Assembly (NCBI RefSeq): GCF_017114915.1
Contig: NZ_JAAUOE010000018.1
Location: 1 to 64,000 of the forward strand
Length of the DNA: 64,000 nt
Source of the DNA: Pseudomonas frederiksbergensis
GTDB lineage: Bacteria; Pseudomonadota; Gammaproteobacteria; Pseudomonadales; Pseudomonadaceae
Direction of reading: 5' to 3'
Every line of letters begins with the position of its first letter. Position 1 is the first letter of the stretch. The position numbers and the translations under genes are program-made. Of the stretch, positions 43,024-52,410 are shown piece by piece. The notes under the pieces were generated by a model. The model did not search any database and was not told the DNA's origin. It was given only the letters and a program-made list of their open reading frames with translations.

Positions 43024-45294
43024 ATGTCCGATCGTTTCGAACTCTTCCTCACTTGCCCCAAAGGCCTTGAAGGCCTGCTCATCGAGGAAGCCGTCGGGCT
43101 TGGCCTTGAGGACGCACGTGAGCACACCTCGGCTGTGCGCGGCATGGCCACCATGGAAACCGCTTATCGCCTGTGCCTGTGGTCGCGTCTGGCGAACCGC
43201 GTGCTGCTGGTGCTCAAGCGTTTCCCGATGAAGGATGCCGAAGACCTGTATCACGGCGTGCTGGATATCGAGTGGCAAGACCACATGCTCAACGACGGCA
43301 CCCTGGCCGTCGAATTCAGCGGCCATGGATCGGGCATCGACAACACGCATTTCGGCGCCTTGAAGGTTAAGGATGCGATCGTCGACAAACTGCGCACCCC
43401 GCAGGGCGATCGCCCGTCCATCGACAAGCTCAACCCGGACCTGCGCATTCACCTGCGCCTGGACCGTGGCGAAGCGATTCTGTCCCTCGACCTGTCCGGT
43501 CACAGCCTGCACCAGCGTGGTTACCGCTTGCAGCAAGGCGCGGCGCCGCTGAAGGAAAACCTCGCGGCGGCGATTCTGATCCGTTCCGGCTGGCCACGGA
43601 TTGCCGCCGAGGGCGGCGCGCTGGCTGACCCGATGTGTGGTGTCGGTACGTTCCTGGTGGAAGCCGCGATGATCGCCGCCGACATGGCGCCGAACCTGCG
43701 TCGCGAGCAATGGGGCTTCACCGCCTGGCTCGGTCACGTGCCGGCATTGTGGAAAAAGCTTCACGAAGAAGCCACCGAACGCGCCGCGGCCGGCCTGGCC
43801 AAGCCACCGCTGTGGATTCGCGGTTACGAAGCCGACCCGCGCCTGATTCAACCGGGCCGTAATAACGTCGAACGTGCCGGCCTGAGCGAGTGGATCAAGA
43901 TCTACCAGGGCGAAGTCGCGACGTTCGAGCCACGCCCGGACCAGAACCAGAAAGGTCTGGTGATCTGCAACCCTCCCTACGGCGAGCGTCTGGGCGATGA
44001 GGCGAGCCTGCTCTACCTCTACCAGAACCTCGGCGAGCGTCTGCGTCAGGCCTGCCTGAACTGGGAAGCGGCGGTGTTCACCGGCGCCCCGGACCTGGGC
44101 AAGCGCATGGGCATCCGCAGTCACAAGCAGTATTCGTTCTGGAACGGCGCCTTGCCGTGCAAATTGCTGCTGATCAAGGTTACACCGGACCAGTTCGTCA
44201 CCGGCGAACGGCGCACCCCGGAACAGCGTCAGGCCGAGCGTGAACAGGCAGCCTACGATCAGGCGCCGACCGAACCGCAAGAACGCCAGTACAACAAAAA
44301 CGGCAATCCGATCAAACCGGCTCCGGCACCCGCCCCGGTGATCGAGCAGCCGCGCCTGAGCGAAGGCGGGCAGATGTTTGCCAACCGTCTGCAGAAAAAC
44401 CTCAAGGCACTGGGCAAGTGGGTCAAGCGTGAAGGCATCGACTGCTATCGCGTTTACGATGCCGACATGCCGGAATATTCCATGGCGATCGACCTGTATC
44501 ACGACTGGGTCCATGTTCAGGAATATGCCGCGCCGAAATCTGTCGACCCGGAAAAAGCCTCGGCGCGAATGTTCGATGCCCTGGCGGCGATCCCGCAAGC
44601 GTTGAACATCGACAAGAGCCGCGTGGTGGTCAAGCGTCGCGAGCGTCAGAGCGGCACCAAGCAGTACGAGCGTCAGAGTGCCCAGGGCAAGTTCAACGAG
44701 GTCAACGAAGGCGGCGTGAAGCTGCTGGTGAACCTCACCGACTACCTCGACACCGGGCTGTTCCTCGACCACCGGCCGATGCGCATGCGGATTCAGAAAG
44801 AGGCGGCCGGCAAACGCTTCCTCAACCTGTATTGCTACACCGCGACCGCCAGCGTGCATGCGGCCAAGGGTGGCGCGCGCAGCACCACCAGCGTCGATCT
44901 GTCGAAAACCTACCTGGACTGGGCCCGTCGCAACCTGTCGCTGAACGGTTTCTCGGACAAGAACCGTCTGGAGCAGGGCGATGTGATGGCCTGGCTCGAG
45001 GCCTGCCGCGACGAGTACGACTTGATCTTCATCGACCCACCGACCTTCTCCAACTCCAAGCGCATGGAAGGGATCTTCGACGTGCAGCGTGATCAGGTGC
45101 AGTTGATCGACTTGGCCATGGCACGTCTGGCGCCGGGCGGGGTGTTGTACTTCTCCAACAACTTCCGCAAGTTCCAGCTCGAGGAAAACCTCACCGAGCG
45201 TTATGCCGTTGAAGAAATCACGGCCCAGACCATCGATCCGGATTTCGCCCGTAATGGCAAGATCCACCGTGCCTGGAAGATCACTGCTCGCTAA
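43024..45294 (+). CDS. rlmL: Bifunctional 23S rRNA methyltransferase RlmKL (m2G2445 and m7G2069)
   Basis: A 756-residue fusion of two methyltransferases acting on 23S rRNA. The N-terminal half has a THUMP domain (residues ~45-155) and an m2G methylase with LADPMCGVGTFLVEA and the catalytic NPPYGERLG. A Pro/Glu-rich linker (~residues 405-450) leads to the C-terminal RlmK part with FLNLYCYTATASVHAAKGGA and the IDPPTFSNS motif. ATG 43024 begins SDRFELFLTCPKGLEGLL, the family's first strand. It is monocistronic with a long leader. Confidence 0.96.
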   Translation: MSDRFELFLTCPKGLEGLLIEEAVGLGLEDAREHTSAVRGMATMETAYRLCLWSRLANRVLLVLKRFPMKDAEDLYHGVLDIEWQDHMLNDGTLAVEFSGHGSGIDNTHFGALKVKDAIVDKLRTPQGDRPSIDKLNPDLRIHLRLDRGEAILSLDLSGHSLHQRGYRLQQGAAPLKENLAAAILIRSGWPRIAAEGGALADPMCGVGTFLVEAAMIAADMAPNLRREQWGFTAWLGHVPALWKKLHEEATERAAAGLAKPPLWIRGYEADPRLIQPGRNNVERAGLSEWIKIYQGEVATFEPRPDQNQKGLVICNPPYGERLGDEASLLYLYQNLGERLRQACLNWEAAVFTGAPDLGKRMGIRSHKQYSFWNGALPCKLLLIKVTPDQFVTGERRTPEQRQAEREQAAYDQAPTEPQERQYNKNGNPIKPAPAPAPVIEQPRLSEGGQMFANRLQKNLKALGKWVKREGIDCYRVYDADMPEYSMAIDLYHDWVHVQEYAAPKSVDPEKASARMFDALAAIPQALNIDKSRVVVKRRERQSGTKQYERQSAQGKFNEVNEGGVKLLVNLTDYLDTGLFLDHRPMRMRIQKEAAGKRFLNLYCYTATASVHAAKGGARSTTSVDLSKTYLDWARRNLSLNGFSDKNRLEQGDVMAWLEACRDEYDLIFIDPPTFSNSKRMEGIFDVQRDQVQLIDLAMARLAPGGVLYFSNNFRKFQLEENLTERYAVEEITAQTIDPDFARNGKIHRAWKITAR

Positions 45295-45438
45295 CACTTG
45301 AGCCTGATTGGATCCACAGGGCCTTGATTTTTAAAGGCTCTTGGGTCCTTTCAGTGCTGGTCAAATTAGTGGCTAATAGCTATAACTCAACCCATGGCCA
45401 ATGGGCTTTTCCGGCACCTGGCGTTTTGAGTTGCCTTT

Positions 45439-47829
45439 ATGTCGTTGCACGCCGTGCGCCCCAAGATCCTGGGTTTTATCAGTGAAGATGTTTCGGCCTG
45501 GCTGGTCGCGCTGCTGGCATTGCTCGTCGGCGGGATTCTTACGGGATTGCTGGCCTGGGCAACGCTCAATCAATTTCATCAGCAAATACGGCAACGTTTC
45601 CAACTGCTCGCCAGTGAACGTTACAGCCGTATCGAAGAACGTTTCGAAGACCAGGAGCAGCGCCTCGATAGTCTGCGCCGGTTCTTCGTCAATTCCGAGT
45701 CGGTGTCCCGCGAGGAATTCGACGGATACACCAAGCCTCTTTTGCGTCGCACCCAGGCCTATTCCTGGGCTCCACGGGTGTCCCACAGCGAACGCCCCCT
45801 GCTTGAACGCTTCGTGCATGAAGAAGGTTTGAGCCATTTCACCTTTCGCGAACTCACCGCTGACGGCCAGTTGCAACGGGCCGCAGAACGGGACGAGTAC
45901 GTGCCGGTGCTCTATACCCAAACCCAGAGCCGACTGCCCACGCCACTGGGTTACGACTTGCTGGCTCAACCCTTACGCCGTTCGACCCTGGAGCGGGCCG
46001 ACCGCAATGGCCGCATGGCCGTGTCGCAACCGTTGCACCTGGTAGGCATCGAGCCCGCCTATTCGCGGGGTGTGTTGCTGGTGGCGCCGGTTCGCCGCCA
46101 GCACCTGCCGAGCGCCGCGCCCGCCGGGTATGTGATGGCGGTGATCAGCATGCGCCAGCTGCTGGCGGACGGGCTGCCGGAAGAGAATCATGACTCGCTT
46201 TCGGTGCGTATCCTCGACTTATCCACCGACGATCAGCGCGAAGTGTTGTACGAGTCGACCAACCCGGCGGGGGCCAGTGACTTGTCGTCCACGCGCTTGC
46301 TGCGTCTGGCCGACCACGATTATCAAGTGGATATGCGCCCCAGCGTCGCGTTCCTGCAAGCCAACCATTCCTCGGTGACCAGCCTGGTGGTGCTCGGCGG
46401 CTTACTCAGTCTGCTGCTCAGTGTGTTGCTTTATGTGTTGGTCAGCCAGCGCCAACGGGCGCTGAAAATGGTCGAGCAACGGACTCAGGAACTGCACGAC
46501 CGCGAACAAGAGTTGCGGGGCACTCATGGTCAGTTGCGCGGCGTGCTGGATGCCGCGACTCAGGTGGCGATCATCGCCACCGACCTGCGCGGGATCATCA
46601 GCACCTTCAACGCCGGTGCAGAGCAGATGCTCGGCTACTCCAGCGCGCAGGCCATGGGCCACATGACCCTGGAAAACCTGCACCTGCCCCGGGAACTCGA
46701 GGCGCGCTCGGTGGAGTTGAGCGCGCGTTATGGCAAGCCGATCCCGACCTGTCAGGCGATGCTGGTCGAAGACGCAGAAGAGGGCGGTCACGAAGCCCGG
46801 GAGTGGACGCTGGTGCGCTGCGACGGCAGCCATTTGACGGTGAACATGCTGGCAACCCCGGTCCTCGATGAGCAAGGTTTGTGGGTCGGGCACCTGGCGA
46901 TCTGTATCGACATCACCGAGCGCAAGCGCGTCCACGAAGCCTTGGCGGCACGGGACCTGTTGCTGAAGAAACTCAGCGCCCATGTGCCCGGCGGGATTTA
47001 CCAGTTCAAGATGGAGTTCGATGGCCGCTTCAGCGTGATCTACGCCAGCGACGGGATCCGCGAGATCTACGAACTCGAGCCGCACGTGCTGATGCTCAAT
47101 GCCGAAGCCGTCTTTTCACGGATTCATCCCAAGGACTCAGGCCGGGTCCGCGCTTCGATCCGGGCGTCGGCAGACACCCTCAGCCCCTGGCGCGAAGAAT
47201 ACCGCGTGCAATTGCCCGAGCGTGGTCTGCGCTGGGTCCGCGGCGAAGCGACGCCGGAGGAGCTGCCGGGTGGCGGTGTGCTGTGGCATGGCTACATTTC
47301 GGACATCTCCGACCTCAAGCGAGTGGAAGAAGAATTGCGCGCGCTGTCGGTGACCGACGCCCTGACCGGGATCCATAACCGCCGCTACTTCCAGGAGCGC
47401 CTGAGCACCGAAATGGCCCGGGTCGAGCGCGGCGGTGGCGAGTTATCAGTGATCATGCTCGACATCGATCACTTCAAGCGCATCAATGACCAGCACGGCC
47501 ATGCCGTGGGCGATCGGGTATTGCAGGCCGTGTGCGGGCGCATTAGCGGCAGGCTGCGGCGCACCGATGTGTTCTGTCGCCTGGGGGGTGAAGAATTCAT
47601 GGTGCTCTGTCCAGACATCGACGGCGAGCAGGCTCATGTGTTGGCCGTGGAATTGTGGCAAGGATTGCGCAGTTCGCCGATCGATGAGGTCGGGATCGTT
47701 ACCGCGAGTTTCGGGATTGCCAGCTGGCGGGCCGCAGAGGGCGCGGATGCGTTGCTGTTGCGGGCAGACTCGGGGGTTTATGCGGCGAAGCAGGCGGGAC
47801 GGGATCGGGTTGAAAGGCAGATGAGCTAA
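45439..47829 (+). CDS. Membrane diguanylate cyclase with CHASE sensor, two PAS domains and GGDEF
   Basis: A 796-residue sensor. TM1 at ~21-42 and TM2 at ~315-338 bracket a periplasmic CHASE domain (RRTQAYSWAPRV, GYDLLAQPLRRSTLERA, YSRGVLLVAPV). Two PAS domains follow (~360-490, with IDITERKR at its end, and ~500-630). The GGDEF domain (VTDALTGIHNRRYFQERL, LDIDHFKRINDQHGHAVGD) has active-site GGEEF at ~716-720 and an RxxD inhibitory site (RRTD) five residues before it. It should make cyclic di-GMP with product inhibition. There is no EAL domain. The CHASE ligand is unknown. Confidence 0.92.
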   Translation: MSLHAVRPKILGFISEDVSAWLVALLALLVGGILTGLLAWATLNQFHQQIRQRFQLLASERYSRIEERFEDQEQRLDSLRRFFVNSESVSREEFDGYTKPLLRRTQAYSWAPRVSHSERPLLERFVHEEGLSHFTFRELTADGQLQRAAERDEYVPVLYTQTQSRLPTPLGYDLLAQPLRRSTLERADRNGRMAVSQPLHLVGIEPAYSRGVLLVAPVRRQHLPSAAPAGYVMAVISMRQLLADGLPEENHDSLSVRILDLSTDDQREVLYESTNPAGASDLSSTRLLRLADHDYQVDMRPSVAFLQANHSSVTSLVVLGGLLSLLLSVLLYVLVSQRQRALKMVEQRTQELHDREQELRGTHGQLRGVLDAATQVAIIATDLRGIISTFNAGAEQMLGYSSAQAMGHMTLENLHLPRELEARSVELSARYGKPIPTCQAMLVEDAEEGGHEAREWTLVRCDGSHLTVNMLATPVLDEQGLWVGHLAICIDITERKRVHEALAARDLLLKKLSAHVPGGIYQFKMEFDGRFSVIYASDGIREIYELEPHVLMLNAEAVFSRIHPKDSGRVRASIRASADTLSPWREEYRVQLPERGLRWVRGEATPEELPGGGVLWHGYISDISDLKRVEEELRALSVTDALTGIHNRRYFQERLSTEMARVERGGGELSVIMLDIDHFKRINDQHGHAVGDRVLQAVCGRISGRLRRTDVFCRLGGEEFMVLCPDIDGEQAHVLAVELWQGLRSSPIDEVGIVTASFGIASWRAAEGADALLLRADSGVYAAKQAGRDRVERQMS

Positions 47830-47847
47830 GGCCGCGTGCGGGCCCTC

Positions 47848-47937
47848 TGTAGGAGCGGGCTTGCCCGCGAATGCGGTGTTTCAGTCGACATTAATGTTGA
47901 ATGACCCACCGCATTCGCGGGCAAGCCCGCTCCTACA
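47848..47937. repeat. REPIN with perfect 31-bp arms between the GGDEF gene and dacB
   Basis: The left arm starts TGTAGGAGCGGGCTTGCCCG (47848) and the right arm is its inverse, ending CTCCTACA at 47937, with 28 bp between. It separates two convergent genes. Confidence 0.9.
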
Positions 47938-47961
47938 TCTCCAGCATTCTGGACGATCCGG

Positions 47962-49422
47962 TTACAACACCGAAGCCGTGGTCGGCAGTTTTGGTTGGCG
48001 GTACAGGTCCAGCAGCACCTGATCCAGCACCGAGGAAGCGCCAAACGGAGCCTTGTCGTTGAGGATCGCCACCACCGCCCAGGTATTGCCATTGACGTCG
48101 CGGCTGTAGCCGGAGATGGCGCGTACGGTGTTCAGGGTGCCGGTCTTGACGTGGGCTTCACCGGCCATGGCCGTGCGTTTCAGGCGTTTGCGCATGGTGC
48201 CGTCGGTGCCGGCAATCGGCATTGAGCTGATGAACTCGGCGGCATACGGGCTGTGCCAGGCAGCTTGCAGCATTGCGGCCATTTCACGGGCGCTCACCCG
48301 TTCGGCGCGGGACAGTCCAGAGCCATTCTCCATGACCAGGTGCGGTGCGGTGATGCCTTTTTGCGCCAGCCATTGGCGCACCACCCGCTGGGCTGCCTTG
48401 GCGTCATCACTGTCGGCATCGGTGCGGAATTTCTGGCCCAGGCTCAGGAACAACTGCTGAGCCATGGTGTTGTTACTGTATTTGTTGATGTCGCGAATGA
48501 TTTCCGCCAGGTCCGGCGAGTAGGCCCGGGCCAGGACCTTGGCGCTGCTCGGCGTCGGCGCCAGACGATCCTGGCCCTGGATGCTGCCGCCCAGTTCCTT
48601 CCAGATCGCCCGTACGGCGCCGGCGGTGTAAGTGGCGTGGTCGAGCAGCGACAGGTAGGTCTGGGAGCTGCAACCTTCGCCCAACTGACCACCGACGGTC
48701 ACGGTGACACTTCCATCAGCCTGGGCTACCGGGTTGTAGCGCACGCCCCCGGTGCATTGCTTGGAATTGAGCGCCTTGACCTGATTGTCGATGCGGATGC
48801 TGGCAATTGGCGGCTCGACCGACACCAGAACCTTGCCCGAGTCGTTACGGGCCACGAAGCGCAGGGCCTTGAGGTTGACCAGCAGCGCGTCGGGCTTGAC
48901 CAGAAACGGTTTGTTCTCGTCATTGCCGTCGTCGTTGAACTCGGGCAGTTGCGGTTGCGTAAAGAAGCCGCGGTCCAGCACCAGGTCGCCGGTGACCTGG
49001 GTCACGCCGTTGGCGCGCAAGTCGCGCATCAGCAGCCAGAGTTTTTCCATGTTCAGCTTCGGATCGCCGCCACCCTTGAGGTAGAGGTTACCGTTGAGAA
49101 TGCCGCCGCTGAGGGTGCCGTCGGTGTAGAACTCGGTTTTCCACTGGTGGTTCGGGCCGAGCATTTCCAGCGCGGCATAGGTGGTGACCAGTTTCATGGT
49201 CGAGGCCGGATTGACCGAAACGTCAGCGTTATAAATGGTGGGGGTGCCCGGGCCGTTGAGCGGGATCATCACCAGCGACAGGGCACTGTCCGGCAGCTTG
49301 CTGGCCTTGAGGGCCTTTTCGACATTGGGTGTCAGGGCGGTGTTGACCGGCGCGGCGCAAACGGGGAGGGCCAGAGGCAGAAGAAGGCTGGCCAGCAGCA
49401 ATGGACGCAAAGATTTGATCAT
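47962..49422 (-). CDS. dacB: D-alanyl-D-alanine carboxypeptidase/endopeptidase (PBP4 type)
   Basis: A 486-residue periplasmic penicillin-binding protein of class C type 4. A signal peptide (SLRPLLLASLLLPLALPVCA) is followed by the SxxK motif (S74-T-M-K77), SNN in INKYSNNTMAQQ, and KTG in AHVKTGTLN. A large insert between SxxK and SxN is typical of DacB. It trims and cleaves peptidoglycan cross-links. No terminator is apparent apart from the adjoining REPIN. Confidence 0.95.
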   Translation of the reverse strand: MIKSLRPLLLASLLLPLALPVCAAPVNTALTPNVEKALKASKLPDSALSLVMIPLNGPGTPTIYNADVSVNPASTMKLVTTYAALEMLGPNHQWKTEFYTDGTLSGGILNGNLYLKGGGDPKLNMEKLWLLMRDLRANGVTQVTGDLVLDRGFFTQPQLPEFNDDGNDENKPFLVKPDALLVNLKALRFVARNDSGKVLVSVEPPIASIRIDNQVKALNSKQCTGGVRYNPVAQADGSVTVTVGGQLGEGCSSQTYLSLLDHATYTAGAVRAIWKELGGSIQGQDRLAPTPSSAKVLARAYSPDLAEIIRDINKYSNNTMAQQLFLSLGQKFRTDADSDDAKAAQRVVRQWLAQKGITAPHLVMENGSGLSRAERVSAREMAAMLQAAWHSPYAAEFISSMPIAGTDGTMRKRLKRTAMAGEAHVKTGTLNTVRAISGYSRDVNGNTWAVVAILNDKAPFGASSVLDQVLLDLYRQPKLPTTASVL

Positions 49423-49655
49423 TTGAAATAAAACCCTACAGCCGAGGGGAAAAAGACGAGGGCATGGCGATAAATTCCCTCAGCGGTCATGAAAGTGTCG
49501 GCATTATGCCCCAAGGTGTGAAGGCTTGTGCCGCACCTTGGTCGTCTAATCCGCTATTTTTTTACCGACGGTAGGCGTGGCACCGTTCTGAGGCGGGCAA
49601 TCGGCGCCTTAAACTGCTAAAGTGCCGCCCGTTATTACTTATGAGGATTGTTCCA

Positions 49656-50000
49656 ATGGCGACTAACCGTTCCCAGCGTCTGCGCAAAAAACTGTGCGTC
49701 GATGAATTTCAAGAGCTGGGTTTCGAACTGAACCTGGATTTCAAAGAAGATTTGGCTGAAGAAGCCATTGATGCTTTCCTCGACGCGTTCCTGAAAGAAG
49801 CCATGGAAGCTAATGGCCTGGGCTATGTGGGCGGCGACGACTTCGGTCTGGTTTGCCTGCAGAAGCGTGGCTCGGTGACCGAAGCTCAACGTGCCGCTGT
49901 TGAAGCCTGGCTCAAGGGCCGCAGCGAGCTGACCAGCGCTGAAGTCAGCCCGCTGATCGACGTCTGGTACCCGGAAAAGCCGATCAATCCGGTAGTTTGA
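49656..50000 (+). CDS. YggL-family (DUF469) 50S ribosome-binding protein
   Basis: A 114-residue acidic protein beginning MATNRSQRLRKKLCVDEFQE, the YggL/DUF469 pattern, with LGYVGGDDFGLVC in the middle. E. coli YggL is reported to associate with the large ribosomal subunit. ATG 49656 is preferred to ATG 49641 because GAGG lies nine bases before it and the family begins there. It is monocistronic, followed by a strong bidirectional terminator. Confidence 0.88.
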   Translation: MATNRSQRLRKKLCVDEFQELGFELNLDFKEDLAEEAIDAFLDAFLKEAMEANGLGYVGGDDFGLVCLQKRGSVTEAQRAAVEAWLKGRSELTSAEVSPLIDVWYPEKPINPVV

Positions 50001-50006
50001 TGTTCA

Positions 50007-50041
50007 AAAAAACGGCGACCCCAAGGGGCGCCGTTTTTTTT
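50007..50041. terminator. Bidirectional terminator between yggL-type gene and benE
   Basis: ACGGCG (50012-50017) and CGCCGT (50029-50034) form a stem with A-tract before and T-tract after, and an inner CCCC-AAGG-GG part. It serves both convergent genes. Confidence 0.9.
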
Positions 50042-50053
50042 GAAGATCATCTT

Positions 50054-51244
50054 TTAGCTCCTGCGCCAGTTCAGAATCACCAGCGTCAACACCCCCGCCA
50101 CAATCCCCCAGAACGCCGAACCGATGGAAAACAGCGTCAGCCCCGATGCCGTCACCATAAAGGTAATCAGCGCCGCTTCCCGTTCCTGCACTTGTGCCAT
50201 GGCAATGCTCAAGCCATTGATGATCGAGCCGAACAGCGCCAGCGCGGCAATCGACAGCACCAGTTCTTTAGGCAATGCGGCAAACAGTGCCGCCAATGTT
50301 GCGCCGAACACCCCGGCAATCCCGTAGAAAATCCCGCACCAGACCGCTGCGGTGTAGCGTTTGTTGCGATCTTCATGGGCATGCGGCCCGGTGCAGATTG
50401 CCGCGCTGATGGCGGCCAGGTTGATGCCGTGGGAACCGAACGGTGCCAACAGTAACGAGGCAATGCCGGTGGTGGTGATCAGTGGCGAGGCCGGCACGTT
50501 GTAACCATCGGCGCGCAATACGGCGATGCCCGGCATGTTCTGCGAGGTCATCGCCACCACGAACAGCGGGATGCCGATACTGATGGTCGCGGCCAGGGAG
50601 AAATGCGGCGTGGTCCAGACCGGCGTCGCGACTTCGAGATGGAAACCACTGAAATCCAGCAACCCCATCAAACCTGCCAGCGCGGTGCCGATCAACAGCG
50701 CGGCCAGCACGGCATAGCGGGGGGAAAGTCGCTTGACCAGCAGATACGTGAAGAACATCCCCAGCACCAGCGCGGTACGGTGCTGGGCGGCGACGAAAAT
50801 CTCGCTGCCGATCTTGAACAAAATCCCCGCCAGCAACGCCGCCGCCAATGAGGCCGGAATCTTTTTCATCAGTCGTTCGAAACTGCCGGTCAAGCCACAA
50901 AGGGTCACCAGTACCGCGCAAGTGATGTAGGCGCCGATGGCCTCGCCGTAGCTGACACCGCCCAGGCTGGTGATCAGCAACGCCGCGCCGGGGGTCGACC
51001 AGGCAATGGTGATCGGGGTACGATAGCGCAGGGACAGGCCGATCGAGCACACCGCCATGCCGATCGAAATCGCCCAGATCCACGACGAAATCTGCCCGCT
51101 GCTCAGGCCCGCTGCTTGCCCGGCCTGGAACATCAGCACCAGTGAGCTGGTGTAACCGGTCATCATGGCGATGAACCCGGCGACGAAGGCCGAAGGTGAC
51201 GTATCGCTCAGGGGGCGAAGCTGCGTGTGCGTGGCGTCGGTCAT
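50054..51244 (-). CDS. benE: BenE-family transporter (benzoate/H+ symporter-like)
   Basis: A 396-residue integral membrane protein with about 12 helices. It matches BenE: SAFVAGFIAMMTGYTSSLVLMFQAG at the start, IAWSTPGAALL, IPLFVVAMTSQNMPGIAVLRADGY and APFGSHGINLAAISAAICTGP. BenE proteins are usually described as benzoate transporters, but here the neighbours are purine-catabolism genes, so the substrate may be a purine or another compound (inference). It is divergent from a GntR regulator. Confidence 0.88.
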   Translation of the reverse strand: MTDATHTQLRPLSDTSPSAFVAGFIAMMTGYTSSLVLMFQAGQAAGLSSGQISSWIWAISIGMAVCSIGLSLRYRTPITIAWSTPGAALLITSLGGVSYGEAIGAYITCAVLVTLCGLTGSFERLMKKIPASLAAALLAGILFKIGSEIFVAAQHRTALVLGMFFTYLLVKRLSPRYAVLAALLIGTALAGLMGLLDFSGFHLEVATPVWTTPHFSLAATISIGIPLFVVAMTSQNMPGIAVLRADGYNVPASPLITTTGIASLLLAPFGSHGINLAAISAAICTGPHAHEDRNKRYTAAVWCGIFYGIAGVFGATLAALFAALPKELVLSIAALALFGSIINGLSIAMAQVQEREAALITFMVTASGLTLFSIGSAFWGIVAGVLTLVILNWRRS

Positions 51245-51412
51245 GACAGCGGTGTTCCTTGTTCTGATAAAGATGTCCGTAGTAACACCATCCCCCTTGT
51301 AGGGCTCGCGGTCAGGCTGCGGATTCTGCGTTCAAGCCTAAACTCAAATGTAATGGACCGTTGCGATACAGCCGAGGCGACAAACAGCCGTACAGTCGTG
51401 TTGCCACCCGCC

Positions 51413-51424
51413 ATTGTGTACAAT
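51413..51424. promoter_or_regulatory. Candidate GntR operator in the benE-GntR intergenic region
   Basis: ATTGT-GT-ACAAT is an inverted repeat with a two-base centre, the same half-sites and spacing as ATTGT-CG-ACAAT upstream of the prp GntR gene. It lies ~93 bp before the GntR start in the divergent promoter region. Confidence 0.45.
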
Positions 51425-51516
51425 CGCGGTGTTTTTTACGCGATACTTGCCAGCGACCCACTGTGCCGTATTACAGTCACGGTCAATTCGCCGCAGTTCT
51501 CCCGACTCGAGTGCCC

Positions 51517-52281
51517 ATGAACGAACAGTTGCAACCCCTCAAGAAACAACCGCGAGCAGGCAAAGCCGGCCGCAGCGGTACCCAGGACGATATTGTCTAT
51601 GCGCATATCTTCGAGGCTATCCTCGAACAGCGTCTGGCGCCCGGCACCAAGTTGAGCGAAGAAGCGCTGGGGGAAATTTTCGGGGTCAGCCGCACCATCA
51701 TTCGCCGCGCGCTGTCGCGTCTGGCCCATGAAGGCGTGGTGTTGCTGCGACCCAATCGCGGTGCTGTCGTGGCCAGCCCGAGTGTCGAAGAGGCTCGTCA
51801 GGTGTTCATGGCGCGGCGTCTGGTGGAGCGGGCGATCACTGAACTGGCGGTACAGCACGCCACCGCCGAGCAGATTGCCGACTTGCGGCAGATGGTCAAC
51901 GACGAGCGCGACAGCTTCTCCCGTGGCGATCGTGGTGCGGGTATCCGTCTGTCGGGCGAGTTCCACTTGAAACTGGCCGAGGCGGCGAAAAACGCGCCAT
52001 TGATCAGCTTCCAGCGCAGTCTGGTATCCCAGACCTCATTAATCATCGCCCAATACGAGAGCGGCAACCGCTCCCATTGTTCCTACGATGAACACACCCA
52101 GTTGATCGATGCCATCGAAGCGCGAGACGCGACGCTGGCGGTGGACCTTATGATGCATCACATGGACCACATCGACAGCAAGCTCAACCTCGACGAAGAA
52201 AGTGCGTCGGATGATTTGCATGCGGTGTTCTCGCATCTGTTGCAGACCAAGAAACCGGGGCGCCCGACTGCCAAGCTGTAA
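51517..52281 (+). CDS. GntR-family (FCD) transcriptional regulator
   Basis: A 254-residue regulator with a basic N-terminus, winged helix (IVYAHIFEAILEQRLAPGTKL, FGVSRTIIRRALSRLAHEG) and an FCD ligand domain (ARQVFMARRLVERAITELA, GEFHLKLAEAA, DEHTQLIDAIEARD). ATG 51517 gives MNEQLQPLKKQ; GTG 51511 is an in-frame alternative, and no strong ribosome site marks either. It is divergent from benE and convergent with guaD, so it is a candidate regulator of purine uptake and breakdown (inference). Confidence 0.88.
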   Translation: MNEQLQPLKKQPRAGKAGRSGTQDDIVYAHIFEAILEQRLAPGTKLSEEALGEIFGVSRTIIRRALSRLAHEGVVLLRPNRGAVVASPSVEEARQVFMARRLVERAITELAVQHATAEQIADLRQMVNDERDSFSRGDRGAGIRLSGEFHLKLAEAAKNAPLISFQRSLVSQTSLIIAQYESGNRSHCSYDEHTQLIDAIEARDATLAVDLMMHHMDHIDSKLNLDEESASDDLHAVFSHLLQTKKPGRPTAKL

Positions 52282-52295
52282 GTCAGACCGGGATT

Positions 52296-52398
52296 GATCG
52301 CTCCCACGCTCTGCGTGGTAATGCCTCTAGGGACGCTCCGCGTCCAGTGACGCGGAGCGTCACGGGCTGCATTCCCACGCAGAGCGTGGGAACGATCA
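52296..52398. repeat. ~100-bp palindromic repeat element, copy 1
   Basis: It begins GATCGCTCCCACGCTCTGCG and ends CGCAGAGCGTGGGAACGATC, with an internal palindrome GACGCTCCGCGTCCAGTGAC and GCGGAGCGTC. A related copy lies at 54614-54726. Such MITE-like intergenic elements are common in the P. fluorescens group (recollection). Confidence 0.88.
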
Positions 52399-52410
52399 GC
52401 CCGGAAGATC

